Below are positions 25,981-34,814 of a stretch of 64,000 nt of DNA, one piece after another. Under the pieces are notes generated by a model. That model saw nothing but the letters and a program-made list of their open reading frames with translations. It did no database searches and was not told where the DNA came from. The stretch comes from JAEUIE01 sp047602475 (GTDB lineage Bacteria; Planctomycetota; Planctomycetia; Gemmatales; HRBIN36): positions 1,116,001-1,180,000 of the forward strand of contig JASGHE010000002.1 in assembly GCA_047602475.1 (NCBI GenBank), written 5' to 3'. The translations under genes and the position numbers were made by a program. Numbering within the stretch: position 1 is the first letter of the stretch; every line of letters starts with the position of its first letter.

Positions 25981-26781
25981 TTAATCCCGGCGCATCTCCC
26001 CCTTCAGAAACGTCACCGCCGTGCCTCGCAACAACACCCGGTCGTCCTTCACTTCGACATGCACATACCCGCCCCGGGGCGAAGCCTGATACCCCACCAG
26101 CGGGTTCTTGCCCAGCACCTTCGCCCAGTAGGGCCCCGGCGCACAGTGGGCTGAACCGGTCACCGGGTCTTCGGGGATACCACTCCCCGGAGCGAAGAAG
26201 CGCGAGACGAAATCAACACTACTGTTTGCCGCCGACTGCGCTGAAACGATCACCCCTCGGCATTCGAGCTTGAACAGCTCAGCGAAGTTAGGCTTCAGCA
26301 ACCGAACGATGGTTTCATCCGGAACGACAATGAGATAATCCATCTTGTTGAAGAAAATCATCCCTTCCATCAAGCCAAGTGCAGCGAACAATCCCTCAGG
26401 CTCCTCGCACGGCTCCACCACCTTGGCTGGAAAGTCGAGCTGGATCATTTGCTCTTGCCGGGTGCAATGTAGCCAGCCCGAGCGAGTCTCGAACGAGATG
26501 GTCTGATCCTTGGGAACCTTATGCAGCTTCCACAGGATATGGGCCGACGCTAACGTCGCATGGCCACACAGATCGACTTCGACAGTAGGCGTGAACCACC
26601 GCAAGCCAAACCCCTTCTCCAGCGGCACAACAAACGCCGTCTCCGCCTGGTTCATCTCCATCGCCACCTTCTGCATCCACGCCGCATCGGCCGGTTTCTC
26701 CAACACCACCACACCAGCCGGGTTCCCCTTGAACGGTTCACCGGCAAAGGAATCGACAAGAAAGATAGGGATCGTCTTCAT
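25981..26781 (-). CDS. PhzF-family epimerase/isomerase
   Basis: A 266-residue protein of the PhzF/diaminopimelate-epimerase fold. IPIFLVDSFAGEPFKGNPAG (about 4-23) and MNQAETAFV with catalytic Glu47 mark the N-terminal half; DLCGHATLASAH follows near 70. C-terminal GIPEDPVTGSAHCAPGPYWA includes the second conserved motif. Functions in this family include phenazine synthesis and simple isomerisations; no phenazine genes are nearby. It is the usual length and intact. A family A repeat follows its start region on the other side. Confidence 0.88.
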   Translation of the reverse strand: MKTIPIFLVDSFAGEPFKGNPAGVVVLEKPADAAWMQKVAMEMNQAETAFVVPLEKGFGLRWFTPTVEVDLCGHATLASAHILWKLHKVPKDQTISFETRSGWLHCTRQEQMIQLDFPAKVVEPCEEPEGLFAALGLMEGMIFFNKMDYLIVVPDETIVRLLKPNFAELFKLECRGVIVSAQSAANSSVDFVSRFFAPGSGIPEDPVTGSAHCAPGPYWAKVLGKNPLVGYQASPRGGYVHVEVKDDRVLLRGTAVTFLKGEMRRD

Positions 26782-26786
26782 GGTAT

Positions 26787-26829
26787 TCTCCCCTCTCCTG
26801 TACTCGGGAGAGGGGCCGGGGGTGAGGGC
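26787..26829. repeat. Family A repeat unit (TGTACTC loop subtype)
   Basis: TCTCCCCTCTCCTGTACTCG then GGAGAGGGGCCGGGGGTGAGGG, just upstream of phzF on the divergent side. Confidence 0.85.
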
Positions 26830-26944
26830 ATGCGGGGAATTCGACGCTCACATTATCTTACTCGTCACATCCCATTCTTCCCACGAATTACGAAGCCATT
26901 CGAACCTGGATTGATGTAGAATGGCGTTAAGCACAATGAAGTTT

Positions 26945-26992
26945 CCCCCTCACCCCCCGGCCCCTCTCCCTCCAGGGGAGAGGGGAGAAGAG
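26945..26992. repeat. Family A repeat unit, inverted
   Basis: CCCCCTCACCCCCCGGCCCC then TCTCCCTCCAGGGGAGAGGGG. It ends seven bases before the nitrilase start codon, so GAGAAGAGAGA within or just after it must serve as the ribosome-binding site. Confidence 0.85.
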
Positions 26993-26998
26993 AGACCC

Positions 26999-27841
26999 AT
27001 GACCAAGCCCTGGAAAGTCGCCGGCATCCAGATGGATTGTCACATCGGTGACATCGACAACAACCTCCGCCGCATCAAGCTCCACGTCGAAATGGCTGCC
27101 GAAGAAGACGCCAGGCTGATCGTCTTTCCCGAATGCGCTCTCACCGGCTACTGCTTCCAGACCAAGGAACATGCCCTGGCCAACGCTCTCCACCTCAAGA
27201 GCAAGCCCATCGCTGCCCTGTTGGAACAGTGCAAAGACCTCGAAGTCTTCACCATCGTCGGCTTCCTCGAAAAAGAAGGCGACCACCTCTACAACAGCGC
27301 CGTCTGCCTCGGCCCCGAAGGCATCGTCGGCACCTACCGCAAGACTCATCTCCCGTTCCTCGGCGTTGATCGCTTCGTCACCCCCGACACCAAACCTTAC
27401 GAAGTCTACGACCTCGGCGGCCTCAAGGTCGGCATCCTCATCTGCTTCGATGGCAGCTTCCCCGAACCTTGCCGGGTGCTGTCGCTGCTCGGTGCTGATC
27501 TGATCGTTCTGCCCACCAATTGGCCCGAAGGCGCCTGGGGCAGTGCCGCCCACATCCCCGCTATCCGGTCCCTCGAGAATCATATCTACTTCATGTCGGT
27601 CAACCGGGTAGGCATCGAAAACATGTTCCGCTTCATCGGTCAAAGCCGAATCATCGACTGGACCGGCGAAGAACTCGATTACCTCGATCACGACGACGAA
27701 GGCATGCTGCTGGCTGACATCAATCCCGATCTGGCCCGCGACAAACAAACCGTCTTCATCCCCGGCGAATACGAAGTCAACCGCATCGCCGGCCGCCGCC
27801 CCGATCTCTACGGGCCGCTGCTGGAAACCATCCGCATTTAG
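26999..27841 (+). CDS. Nitrilase-superfamily carbon-nitrogen hydrolase
   Basis: A 280-residue hydrolase with the catalytic triad visible: Glu45 in FPECALTGY, Lys115 in YRKTHLPFLG and Cys149 in ILICFDGSFPE. It is of the amidase/omega-amidase branch and may hydrolyse amides, nitriles or carbamoyl compounds in the cytoplasm. The text between includes LYNSAVCLGPEGIVGTYRKT and NRVGIENMFRFIGQSRIIDW, normal for the family. ATG 26999 (MTKPWKVAGIQMDC) is the start; the longer frame from 26921 is coded by the repeat. The gene is intact and monocistronic. Confidence 0.88.
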   Translation: MTKPWKVAGIQMDCHIGDIDNNLRRIKLHVEMAAEEDARLIVFPECALTGYCFQTKEHALANALHLKSKPIAALLEQCKDLEVFTIVGFLEKEGDHLYNSAVCLGPEGIVGTYRKTHLPFLGVDRFVTPDTKPYEVYDLGGLKVGILICFDGSFPEPCRVLSLLGADLIVLPTNWPEGAWGSAAHIPAIRSLENHIYFMSVNRVGIENMFRFIGQSRIIDWTGEELDYLDHDDEGMLLADINPDLARDKQTVFIPGEYEVNRIAGRRPDLYGPLLETIRI

Positions 27842-27934
27842 GTAGGGCACGCTGTGCGTGCCGCTCAACAGCAATATCGTGTCGCAACCATGTGGCGAGA
27901 TCGAGCCGATGTGAGGCACGCACAGCGTGCCCTA
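27842..27934. repeat. Family E inverted repeat
   Basis: AGGGCACGCTGTGCGTGCCGC and GAGGCACGCACAGCGTGCCCT enclose CAATATCGTGTCGCAACC. It is a second copy of the element at 16253-16345 and lies between the converging nitrilase and Gfo/Idh genes. Confidence 0.85.
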
Positions 27935-27939
27935 CAAGA

Positions 27940-29136
27940 CTACTTCCGACACGCCGTGTGCTTCATACTCTTCCACGCCCCACCCTCCTTGGATGAAGCC
28001 ACACACTGCTCAATAAAGTTCATCCCATCCACGCCATCATGCACGTTGGGGTAAAGCGTCTTGGTATGCTCCACCTTCCCCGTGGTGATCCGCTCAATGA
28101 TCGCATCATAAGCAGCAGTGTAGATGTTAGCGAACGCCTCCAGATACCCCTCTGGATGCCCGCTCGGCGTGCGGCACGAAGCCTTGTGGCCAGGCGTCGC
28201 AAACGGTGCATTCGGGTCTCGATAGTAAATCTTGTGGGGTTGACCGTTCTGCCGCACCATCATCTTGTTCGGGTCTTCCTGGTGCCATTCGAGGGACGCC
28301 TTGGTGCCATCGACTTCGATCCAGATATCGTTCTCCCGGCCATGGGTGATCTGCGAAGCGGTGACCGTGCCCAGCCCGCCGTTCTGATAACTGATGACAG
28401 CCGTGCCATAGTCGTCCAGCTCCCGGCCAGGTTCAAAGGTCTTCAGTCGGCACGAAACCTGATCAGGCAACAGCCCGGTAATGTATCGCCCCAGGTTGTA
28501 GGCATGGGTGCCGATATCGCCGAAGCAACCAGCCGCGCCGGACTTCTTGGGATCGGTTCGCCAGGCCGCCTGCTTCTGATCGCTGAGTTCGAGCCGAGTC
28601 CGCAGCCAGCCTTGTAGATAACAGGCCCGCACCGCATTGATCTCGCCTAGTTCCCCCGCAGCGATCATCTCCCGTGCCTGCCTGACCAACGGATAGCCGG
28701 TATAGTTGTGAGTCAGCACGAAGACCACTCCCGACTTCTTGACCACCTCCAGCAGCGCCTCCGCCTCCTTGAAGTTCAGCGTCATCGGCTTATCGCAGAT
28801 GACATTGAACCCCGCTTCCAGAGCCGCCTTGGCCACCGGGAAGTGAACATGGTTCGGCGTAGTGATGCTGATAAAGTCAATCCGCTGATCCGCAGGCAGC
28901 GTCTTCTCCTTCTGGAGCAACTCATCGAACGAACCATAAGCCCGACTCGGCTTAATGTCATAATCCGGCGCGCTCGCCTTCGCCTTGGCCGGATCAGACG
29001 ACAACGCCCCCGCCACCACTTCACATCGCCCATCCATGAGCGCCGCCGTGGCATGAACCCGACCGATGAAGGAACCCTGTCCACCACCCACAAGGCCCAT
29101 GCGAAGTTTGCGATTCAGCGTTCCATTCGTCGGCAT
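27940..29136 (-). CDS. Gfo/Idh/MocA-family oxidoreductase, cytoplasmic
   Basis: A 398-residue NAD(P)-dependent sugar or inositol-type dehydrogenase. The Rossmann start is RMGLVGGGQGSFIGRVHATA (about 12-31); NVICDKPMTLNFKEAEALLE (about 110-129) has the conserved CDKP Lys; FGDIGTHAYNLGRYITGL (about 203-220) carries the His of the active site. There is no Tat or Sec signal, unlike the paralogue at 58268. The acidic GGGQGSFIG loop is the usual variant. The substrate cannot be told. The start is MPTNGTLNRK at 29136. Confidence 0.88.
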   Translation of the reverse strand: MPTNGTLNRKLRMGLVGGGQGSFIGRVHATAALMDGRCEVVAGALSSDPAKAKASAPDYDIKPSRAYGSFDELLQKEKTLPADQRIDFISITTPNHVHFPVAKAALEAGFNVICDKPMTLNFKEAEALLEVVKKSGVVFVLTHNYTGYPLVRQAREMIAAGELGEINAVRACYLQGWLRTRLELSDQKQAAWRTDPKKSGAAGCFGDIGTHAYNLGRYITGLLPDQVSCRLKTFEPGRELDDYGTAVISYQNGGLGTVTASQITHGRENDIWIEVDGTKASLEWHQEDPNKMMVRQNGQPHKIYYRDPNAPFATPGHKASCRTPSGHPEGYLEAFANIYTAAYDAIIERITTGKVEHTKTLYPNVHDGVDGMNFIEQCVASSKEGGAWKSMKHTACRK

Positions 29137-29187
29137 TGTGATGATCCTTGTTGTCTATCCCTTGTGGAGGGAGAAGGTTGAGGGCAT

Positions 29188-29390
29188 TTCTCCCCTCTCC
29201 CCTGGAGGGAGAGGGGTCGGGGGTGAGGGGGAAACGTGCAATCGCTTCGCACCATTCTCGTGTCGTCGTTTTACCAAGCCAACGAGACAGATGCCAGCGA
29301 AAAGAGAAGTCGTAGATTTGAAAGCAGTGAGTGCCTGTCCCCGTGCCCCCTCACCCCCGTCCCCTCTCCCTCCAGGGGAGAGGGGAGAAG
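29188..29390. repeat. Two family A units in opposite orientation
   Basis: Unit one at about 29188-29230 (CTCCCCTCTCCCCTGGAGGG) and an inverted unit at about 29346-29390 (CCCCTCTCCCTCCAGGGGAG) lie 115 bases apart. The interval between shows no gene. The second unit ends about 15 bases before the DUF3052 start. Confidence 0.8.
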
Positions 29391-29404
29391 ATCGAGACCA
29401 CCCC

Positions 29405-29824
29405 ATGCCCACCGCCGGCTACAGCGGCACACCTCTGGTCAAAAAGCTCGGCATCGCCCCCGGAATGCGCATCCACCTCCGCCACGCCCCGAAGGAATAC
29501 CTCAAACTCCTCGAAGGCCTGCCCGCCGACATCACCCTCGCCAACAACCTTAAAGGCACGCTTAACTTCATCCAACTCTTCGTCACCCAGCGCAGCGTTC
29601 TCGAAGCCGACCTTCCCAAATGCCAGGCTGCCCTCGACCCCAACGGTATGATCTGGATCAGTTGGCCAAAGAAAGCCAGCAAGGCGCCGACGGATATCAC
29701 CGAACAGACGATCCGAGACGTGTGCCTGCCCATGGGCCTCGTTGATGTCAAAGTCTGCGCCGTGGATGAAGTCTGGTCGGGGTTGAAGTTAGTGATTAGG
29801 AAGGAACTTAGAGGGAAGAAGTAG
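29405..29824 (+). CDS. DUF3052-family protein
   Basis: A 139-residue cytoplasmic protein starting MPTAGYSGTPLVKKLGI, the typical opening of DUF3052 proteins. GMRIHLRHAPKEYLKLLEGL and GMIWISWPKKASKAPTDITE (about 79-98) match the family layout, ending in a conserved VWSGLKLVIRKELR. The biological role of the family is unknown to me. The start at 29405 is chosen because upstream frame is repeat DNA. The gene is intact and single. Confidence 0.75.
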   Translation: MPTAGYSGTPLVKKLGIAPGMRIHLRHAPKEYLKLLEGLPADITLANNLKGTLNFIQLFVTQRSVLEADLPKCQAALDPNGMIWISWPKKASKAPTDITEQTIRDVCLPMGLVDVKVCAVDEVWSGLKLVIRKELRGKK

Positions 29825-29859
29825 GTATAATTCCTTGAAGGGCTCTGAGGTCTAATCAA

Positions 29860-30588
29860 GTGTGGTCGCACCGTGCTGAACAAATAGTTTCAAGCTTGAT
29901 CAGTTTGCAAACTCCTGACACGCTCGGCGGACACTGGATCAATGCTGAAAAGCTATGTGCATTGCATATTGGCGGTAGCCTTTGGGCTGACTACTTCCTT
30001 CGAGCAAATGGTGAGATGATTATTGTAGGAGAGGACATTGATCACCCTGAAAAGGTGTCGGTTTACTCGGATCGTAGCAGTGTTTTGAGAATGCTAGTTA
30101 GTGGTTCTCGAAGATACCCTGAACTACTGGAATTGCTTCCTATCCGCCCAACTGATGCAGTGGAGTGCCAATGTCGAGCCATTCCATTGTTTGCCGAAGG
30201 TAAAGTACTCTGTCCTGCATGCGGTGGTATGGGTTGGCTTCCCCCTTCTGAAGCACAACCAAGAACTGACAATAACAGGATAAGATACATCCTGATGATG
30301 TGGTGTTCACGCTTTTGCGTTTCATCCTACCATCCCGCCTTGACCAAAATCCCCATCCACAGGATACTACCCCCACTGACGGACAGGGAGGTCCGCCGTG
30401 CTGCCTTCGAATCGACAACTCTTGGTCATCTGGTTCCTGGGGTGGGATCTCATTCTCATCGCAGCGATCTTCTATCTGGGCATAGGGCCAAGCGTCGTGC
30501 CCCGCTTGACTGCTGTCGTCAGCCTTGCCTTCCTCTGCCTGGCTCTGTGCAAGCTCTACGCCCTGCATCGGCTCCGCCGGGCGCGTGA
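29860..30588 (+). CDS. Uncharacterised protein with a Cys-X-Cys / CXXC zinc-ribbon-like segment; C-terminus doubtful
   Basis: A GTG start at 29860 opens a frame with IGGSLWADYFLRANGEMIIV and SVYSDRSSVLRMLVSGSRRY, then a Cys-rich end VECQCRAIPL and VLCPACGGMGWLPPS, which could bind one metal or form a ribbon of the DnaJ-like CPACGGMGW type. Past about 30270 the frame overlaps the glycosyl-1-phosphate transferase gene by 190 bases and its sequence looks like a shadow, so the genuine protein probably ends near 30270 after a lost stop or frameshift. I do not recognise the family. Confidence 0.45.
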   Translation: MWSHRAEQIVSSLISLQTPDTLGGHWINAEKLCALHIGGSLWADYFLRANGEMIIVGEDIDHPEKVSVYSDRSSVLRMLVSGSRRYPELLELLPIRPTDAVECQCRAIPLFAEGKVLCPACGGMGWLPPSEAQPRTDNNRIRYILMMWCSRFCVSSYHPALTKIPIHRILPPLTDREVRRAAFESTTLGHLVPGVGSHSHRSDLLSGHRAKRRAPLDCCRQPCLPLPGSVQALRPASAPPGA

Positions 30589-31732
30589 AGAGATGGTCGG
30601 CATCCTGCAAGCGATGGCCCTCTGGCTGCTGCTCCTCCTCATCATCGAACCCGTCCCCGGCATGCAGCGTGGCGACACCCTCATCATCGTCGGTACCGTC
30701 TCGCTATCCCTCTTCCTGATGCGTCGCCTCTGGTGGGCGATACTCGGCACCTTGCGAGCACAGGGCTACAACGCTACCCCCGTCGTCATCGTTGGCACCG
30801 GCCGGGTTGCTCGCCGAACCGCACGGGCGATGAGCCACGCTCGCTGGATGGGCATGCACGTCCTCGGCTTCATCGAAGACGAACCGACCCGCTGGACGAG
30901 CGACCTCCCCATCATCGGCAAAGTCGAAGACCTTCCCCGCCTCGTGCTCGAACATGGCGTCAGCCAGGTGTTTATTGCTTTGCCCATGCACCGCTACCAG
31001 GAAGCCAAGCATGTCTATGCGACACTCAGCGAGAGCATCGTCGAAGTCAGACTGATCCTCGATGCCCCGCAACTCACCCCCGTCTCGCTTTCCACCACCA
31101 AGATCGATGGCCTTACCGTCGTTGGCCTGCGTGATAACCCCCATCTGGGGCTGAACCGGGCCGTCAAGCGCAGCATGGATTTAATCTTCGCCACCCTGGC
31201 CCTGGTGCTGCTCTCGCCGATCTTACTACTGCTCGGCCTCATCGTGAAGTTCACCAGCAAAGGCCCGATCTTCTACGTGCAGGAACGGTGTGGCCTCAAT
31301 GGCAGGCGTTTCCCCATGTACAAGTTCCGCACCATGCGGGTCGATGCTGAACTGCAGACCGGCCCCGTCTGGGCATCATCGGGTGATAGCCGCACGACTC
31401 CGCTCGGTGCCTGGCTGCGAAAACTCAGCCTCGATGAACTGCCCCAACTCTTCAACGTCCTCCGTGGCGAGATGAGCCTCGTCGGCCCCCGCCCGGAACG
31501 CCCCGTCTTCATCGAACGCTTCCGCAAGACCATCCCCAACTACATGGCCCGCCACATGGTCAAATCCGGCATGACCGGCTGGGCCCAGGTGCAAGGCTGG
31601 CGAGGCAACACCTCCCTCCGCCAACGCATCCGCCACGATCTCTACTACATCACCCACTGGAACCCCTGGTTCGATCTTCGCATCATGGCCCTCACGGTAG
31701 TGCGAGGGTTCTTTCACCGCAATGCGTATTGA
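30398..31732 (+). CDS. Polyprenyl glycosyl-phosphotransferase (WcaJ/WbaP-type initiating enzyme)
   Basis: Membrane enzyme that starts exopolysaccharide or O-antigen repeat units by transferring a hexose-1-phosphate to undecaprenyl phosphate. The 444-residue protein has four or five N-terminal membrane segments, a CoA-binding-like central domain (TPVVIVGTGRVARRTARAM) and the C-terminal bacterial sugar-transferase domain: KRSMDLIFATLALVLLSPIL (about 256-275), YKFRTMRVDAE, LSLDELPQLFNVLRGEMSLV (about 345-364), GPRPERPVF and GMTGWAQVQGWRGNTSL. GTG at 30398 preceded by GGGAGG is the start. No glycosyltransferase cluster is beside it. Confidence 0.9.
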   Translation: MLPSNRQLLVIWFLGWDLILIAAIFYLGIGPSVVPRLTAVVSLAFLCLALCKLYALHRLRRAREEMVGILQAMALWLLLLLIIEPVPGMQRGDTLIIVGTVSLSLFLMRRLWWAILGTLRAQGYNATPVVIVGTGRVARRTARAMSHARWMGMHVLGFIEDEPTRWTSDLPIIGKVEDLPRLVLEHGVSQVFIALPMHRYQEAKHVYATLSESIVEVRLILDAPQLTPVSLSTTKIDGLTVVGLRDNPHLGLNRAVKRSMDLIFATLALVLLSPILLLLGLIVKFTSKGPIFYVQERCGLNGRRFPMYKFRTMRVDAELQTGPVWASSGDSRTTPLGAWLRKLSLDELPQLFNVLRGEMSLVGPRPERPVFIERFRKTIPNYMARHMVKSGMTGWAQVQGWRGNTSLRQRIRHDLYYITHWNPWFDLRIMALTVVRGFFHRNAY

Positions 31733-31786
31733 TACCAGCCCCACCTTTTCCTTGCATCCACCCCATCATCTGCGAAGATATCCCCC

Positions 31787-32203
31787 ATGCAAACACTTCG
31801 CACGCTATCAGCCTGGCTTATGGGGCTGCTCTACCTCGCTGCCGGCATCAATCACTTCTGGCATCCCGGCTTCTATCTCAACATCATGCCTCCCTACATT
31901 CCTGAACATGCATTGATGGTCCAACTCAGTGGCGTGGCCGAAATCGTCCTCGGCCTGATGATGCTCCTCCCCCGCTATCGCAAACCGGCAGCATGGGGCA
32001 TCATCGCCATGCTCATCGCCTTCATGACCGTACACATCCACATGGTGCAGAATGCACACTTGTTCAAGGACGTGCCCGAGTTTATCCTCTGGCTACGAAT
32101 CCCACTGCAATTCCTTTTGATTCTCTGGGCTTTCTGGTACACTCGGCCCATAACAGTAGTTCCAGCGACGGGCACTTCTATTTCATCACCATCTTCATCA
32201 TGA
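31787..32203 (+). CDS. DoxX-like membrane protein
   Basis: A 138-residue protein with four membrane segments, of the DoxX/DoxD type. SAWLMGLLYLAAGINHFWHP (about 9-28) and VAEIVLGLMMLLPRYRKPAA (about 50-69) are the family landmarks. ATG overlaps are seen at the end: its TGA (32201-32203) overlaps the ATG of the VOC gene, giving translational coupling. Members are implicated in quinone-linked redox reactions, but this short form has no known substrate. It could also be named a membrane protein of the YphA type. Confidence 0.75.
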   Translation: MQTLRTLSAWLMGLLYLAAGINHFWHPGFYLNIMPPYIPEHALMVQLSGVAEIVLGLMMLLPRYRKPAAWGIIAMLIAFMTVHIHMVQNAHLFKDVPEFILWLRIPLQFLLILWAFWYTRPITVVPATGTSISSPSSS

Positions 32204-32574
32204 AACTCAACAGTCTCACCCCCATGCTGCGGACCTGGAAGCTCCAGGAAACCATCGCCTTCTACACGAAGGTGCTCGGCTTCGTCGTCGACGCGACCAA
32301 CGATCAGGCAGGCTGGGCCGCTCTGCACCGCGAGGGCGTATCGCTCATGCTCTCCGAACCTAACCCCCACGAAGGCGATAAATACCCGCGCTTCACCGGC
32401 TCGCTTTACTTCAACGTCGATGATGTCGAAGCCGTCTGGCAACAGGTGAAAACCAAAGCTGCCATCTCCTACCCACCCGAAACCTTCTTCTACGGCATGC
32501 GCGAGTTCGGCATCTACGATAATAACGGCTACCTGTTACAATTCGGACAAGAAGTAGCCAAGCCAAACGAATAG
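32200..32574 (+). CDS. VOC-superfamily (glyoxalase/bleomycin-resistance fold) protein
   Basis: A 124-residue protein with the vicinal-oxygen-chelate fold. NSLTPMLRTWKLQETIAFYT (about 4-23), KVLGFVVDATNDQAGW, FTGSLYFNVDDVEAVWQQVK and FGIYDNNGYLLQFGQE (about 102-117) match the two beta-alpha-beta-beta-beta modules, with the C-terminal Glu as a likely metal ligand. Start codon overlaps the DoxX stop, so it is the second gene of a two-gene operon. Enzymatic role (isomerase, dioxygenase or resistance protein) is not resolvable. Confidence 0.8.
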   Translation: MKLNSLTPMLRTWKLQETIAFYTKVLGFVVDATNDQAGWAALHREGVSLMLSEPNPHEGDKYPRFTGSLYFNVDDVEAVWQQVKTKAAISYPPETFFYGMREFGIYDNNGYLLQFGQEVAKPNE

Positions 32575-32576
32575 GA

Positions 32577-32630
32577 TACCAGCCCGAAGCGCTAGCGAGA
32601 GAGGGCGTGTGCAATCGCATGCGTTTTCTC
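32577..32630. repeat. Family D repeat, partial copy
   Basis: ATACCAGCCCGAAGCGCTAG then CGAGAGAGGGCGTGTGCAATCG. Only the left arm of the inverted structure seen at 59936-60008 is complete here. Confidence 0.65.
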
Positions 32631-32640
32631 AACGAGACTG

Positions 32641-32675
32641 TGCCACACTCCGATGGTACTCCATCGGGGTGTGCC
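32641..32675. repeat. Family F palindrome (CACACTCCGATGGTACTCC)
   Basis: CACACTCCGATGGTACTCCA then TCGGGGTGTG. Related copies at 34684-34717 and 34776-34807 form an inverted pair. Confidence 0.75.
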
Positions 32676-32710
32676 TCAGTCGCTCGTCGTAACACAAAAA
32701 ATAAAAGGAC

Positions 32711-34159
32711 ATGATCATGCGGTTCCTCACCCTCGCCTTCATCCTGTCACTGGCATCACTCCCTGCTCGCGCCCAGGAACCAGGTGAACCGCGTATCCTT
32801 AATGTCGCCCCCGCCGCCGCTCCATCGCCCAGCCTCAAATACCGCCTACTCCCGGCCAGCACCGAACTGGTGCCGGGCAACGCCGCTGCCTTGTACTATC
32901 GTACCTTTGCCTTCCTCTCCGAAGCCCATCCCTTGTTTAAGAAAGCCCTGCAAGGCAATCCTCGAACAGATGACAAGGGCGAAGAGTATTCCCAGACTGA
33001 CCGCTGGCTGACGATGCCACTCAAAGACCTGCCGCAGAAAGAGGTTGAAGACTTTCTCGGCCAGTTCAACATGTATCTCCGCGAAATGACACTGGCCATC
33101 CATCGACAGAATTGCGACTGGGACGTGCATGGCCGAGCCGATGGACTGCTCATACTGATGCCCGAAGTACAGTCGTTCCGCAGCCTCGCCAATATCATCG
33201 CCCTCAAAGCCAGGCTGCAGATCGCTCAGGGATACTTTGATCAGGCCGTTCAAACGCTACAGATCAACTTCAAGCTGGCTGAGCACCTCTGTCGAGGCCC
33301 CACGGTTATCCACACTCTCGTCGGCATGGCCATCGCCCGGATGTCGCTGGTGCAACTGGAAGCCTTGATTCAGACCAATCAGGGGCCGAACCTCTACTGG
33401 GCCCTCAGTACGCTGCCCCGTCCGTTCGCTGATCTGAAAGAAGCCATCGAGTTCGAGCCCAATAATGTCTTCCGATTGATGCCCAGCCTGCTCAAGATGG
33501 AAGAGGGCCCAGCCAGTGATGAGCTCATGGCTGCCTTCAAGGCAGACAAGCAGAACTTTCGCCGGAAGCTGGGTATCACCAAAGGCTTCCCTGAAACGAT
33601 GATGGTTGGCGGAGCGCTGCCCGATGCCCGAGCCAGGTTAAAGTCTGCTGGCTTCAAGCCCGAAACCCTGGAAAAGATGCCGAGCCAGCAGATCGTCATC
33701 GTCGATGCCATGCGTCGCCATCGTACTGCCCAGACAGAACTCAGCAAATGGCTGCATCTTCCCTATGCCCAGGCTGCTCCGTACGCCGAGAAGGAATTGA
33801 AAGCCTATCAGGAAAGCTGTGCCATGCTGGACCTGCACCTGTTCGATACCGTGCTGGAGAAACTCAGTTACCACGATGGCTTCGCCAAAGCCTGGCGAGC
33901 TGGCGCGACCCTTGATCGCTACATCGCCGCATTGCGTACCATCGAAGCCATCCGCATGCAGGTCGCTCTAGACCAAGGCAAGCTGCCCAAACAATTGAGT
34001 GACATAAAGGTGGTGCCTGTCCCGATCGATCCTATGACCGAAACACCATTCCAGTATCGCCTCGAAGGCAACACGATAACACTGCACGCCCCCGCCCCCT
34101 TCGGCGGCACGGAAAAGTATCTGTCGCTGACCTATGTCGTCAAGTTTGATGGCAAGTAG
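32711..34159 (+). CDS. Secreted protein of unknown function, 482 aa
   Basis: An exported protein with signal peptide MRFLTLAFILSLASLPARAQ; the start could be 32711 or the third codon at 32717. Its mature region is almost all helical and has no membrane segment: SLKYRLLPASTELVPGNAAA (about 40-59) is followed by long amphipathic stretches, such as IIALKARLQIAQGYFDQAVQ, which look like TPR-type repeats. The C-terminus is beta-rich (LEGNTITLHAPAPFGGTE). The Planctomycetes contain large families of such proteins, annotated only as hypothetical. Intact, and followed by a family C repeat. Confidence 0.7.
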   Translation: MIMRFLTLAFILSLASLPARAQEPGEPRILNVAPAAAPSPSLKYRLLPASTELVPGNAAALYYRTFAFLSEAHPLFKKALQGNPRTDDKGEEYSQTDRWLTMPLKDLPQKEVEDFLGQFNMYLREMTLAIHRQNCDWDVHGRADGLLILMPEVQSFRSLANIIALKARLQIAQGYFDQAVQTLQINFKLAEHLCRGPTVIHTLVGMAIARMSLVQLEALIQTNQGPNLYWALSTLPRPFADLKEAIEFEPNNVFRLMPSLLKMEEGPASDELMAAFKADKQNFRRKLGITKGFPETMMVGGALPDARARLKSAGFKPETLEKMPSQQIVIVDAMRRHRTAQTELSKWLHLPYAQAAPYAEKELKAYQESCAMLDLHLFDTVLEKLSYHDGFAKAWRAGATLDRYIAALRTIEAIRMQVALDQGKLPKQLSDIKVVPVPIDPMTETPFQYRLEGNTITLHAPAPFGGTEKYLSLTYVVKFDGK

Positions 34160-34190
34160 GATACTATTCCGTCAGGTGTCTGATGAAAAC

Positions 34191-34288
34191 CGTGGCAGGG
34201 GTCAGTTGTATTCAACTGCCCCCTGCAAGCTGGCGAAAGTATTGCAAGGTCCGCAGGGGGCAACGGCGTACCGTTGCCCCCTGCCACG
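34191..34288. repeat. Family C twin-hairpin repeat
   Basis: CGTGGCAGGGGTCAGTTGTA, TTCAACTGCCCCCTGC, spacer, GCAGGGGGCAACGGCGTACC and GTTGCCCCCTGCCACG. The best-preserved copy in the window; both inner hairpins have GTA(C/T) loops. Confidence 0.88.
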
Positions 34289-34313
34289 TTTCCCGATCCT
34301 CAAGGAACCAGGC

Positions 34314-34679
34314 ATGCGTCTCTCCCACGCCAACTTGACCATCCCTCGTGGCGGTGAACAAACTGCCCGGGAGTTCTATGGCACCCTCCTGGGCCTACCC
34401 GAAATCGCCAAGCCCGAACCGCTCCGCTCACGCGGCGGCGTCTGGTTCGATATCGGCGGCATTGATCTGCATCTCTCCGCCGTCGATGTCCAACCCAGCC
34501 CCGATGAACAACGCCATCTCGGTTTGGAAGTAGCCGCCATCGATCAACTGAAACAGAAACTCGAAGCGGCAGGTATCGTCATCGATCCCGGTCGCCCCGC
34601 TCCCTGGCGCCGCTTCTTCCTCCACGACCCCTTCGGCAACCGCCTCGAAATTCACGAACCGGGTGGCCTGCGCTCATAA
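34314..34679 (+). CDS. VOC-superfamily protein
   Basis: A 121-residue glyoxalase-fold protein. MRLSHANLTIPRGGEQTARE (1-20), FYGTLLGLPEIAKPEPL, WFDIGGIDLHLSAVDVQ and HDPFGNRLEIHEP (about 104-116) are the standard markers, the last containing the conserved metal-binding Glu. It is free-standing between repeats. Function unknown. ATG 34314 is chosen; the upstream frame comes from the family C repeat. Confidence 0.82.
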   Translation: MRLSHANLTIPRGGEQTAREFYGTLLGLPEIAKPEPLRSRGGVWFDIGGIDLHLSAVDVQPSPDEQRHLGLEVAAIDQLKQKLEAAGIVIDPGRPAPWRRFFLHDPFGNRLEIHEPGGLRS

Positions 34680-34683
34680 CCCG

Positions 34684-34807
34684 TGCCACACTCCGGCGGT
34701 ACTCCGTCGGGGTGTGGTTGCATGGCACAAGATGCTGTTACGATGATATGGTGAATGGCATACTGAACCTCGAAACCACACCCCGATGGAGTACCATCGG
34801 AGTGTTG
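34684..34807. repeat. Inverted pair of family F palindromes
   Basis: CCACACTCCGGCGGTACTCC (34684-34717) and CCACACCCCGATGGAGTACC (34776-34807) lie in opposite orientation, 58 bases apart. The interval holds no gene. A third copy is at 32641. Confidence 0.75.
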
Positions 34808-34814
34808 CACGGTC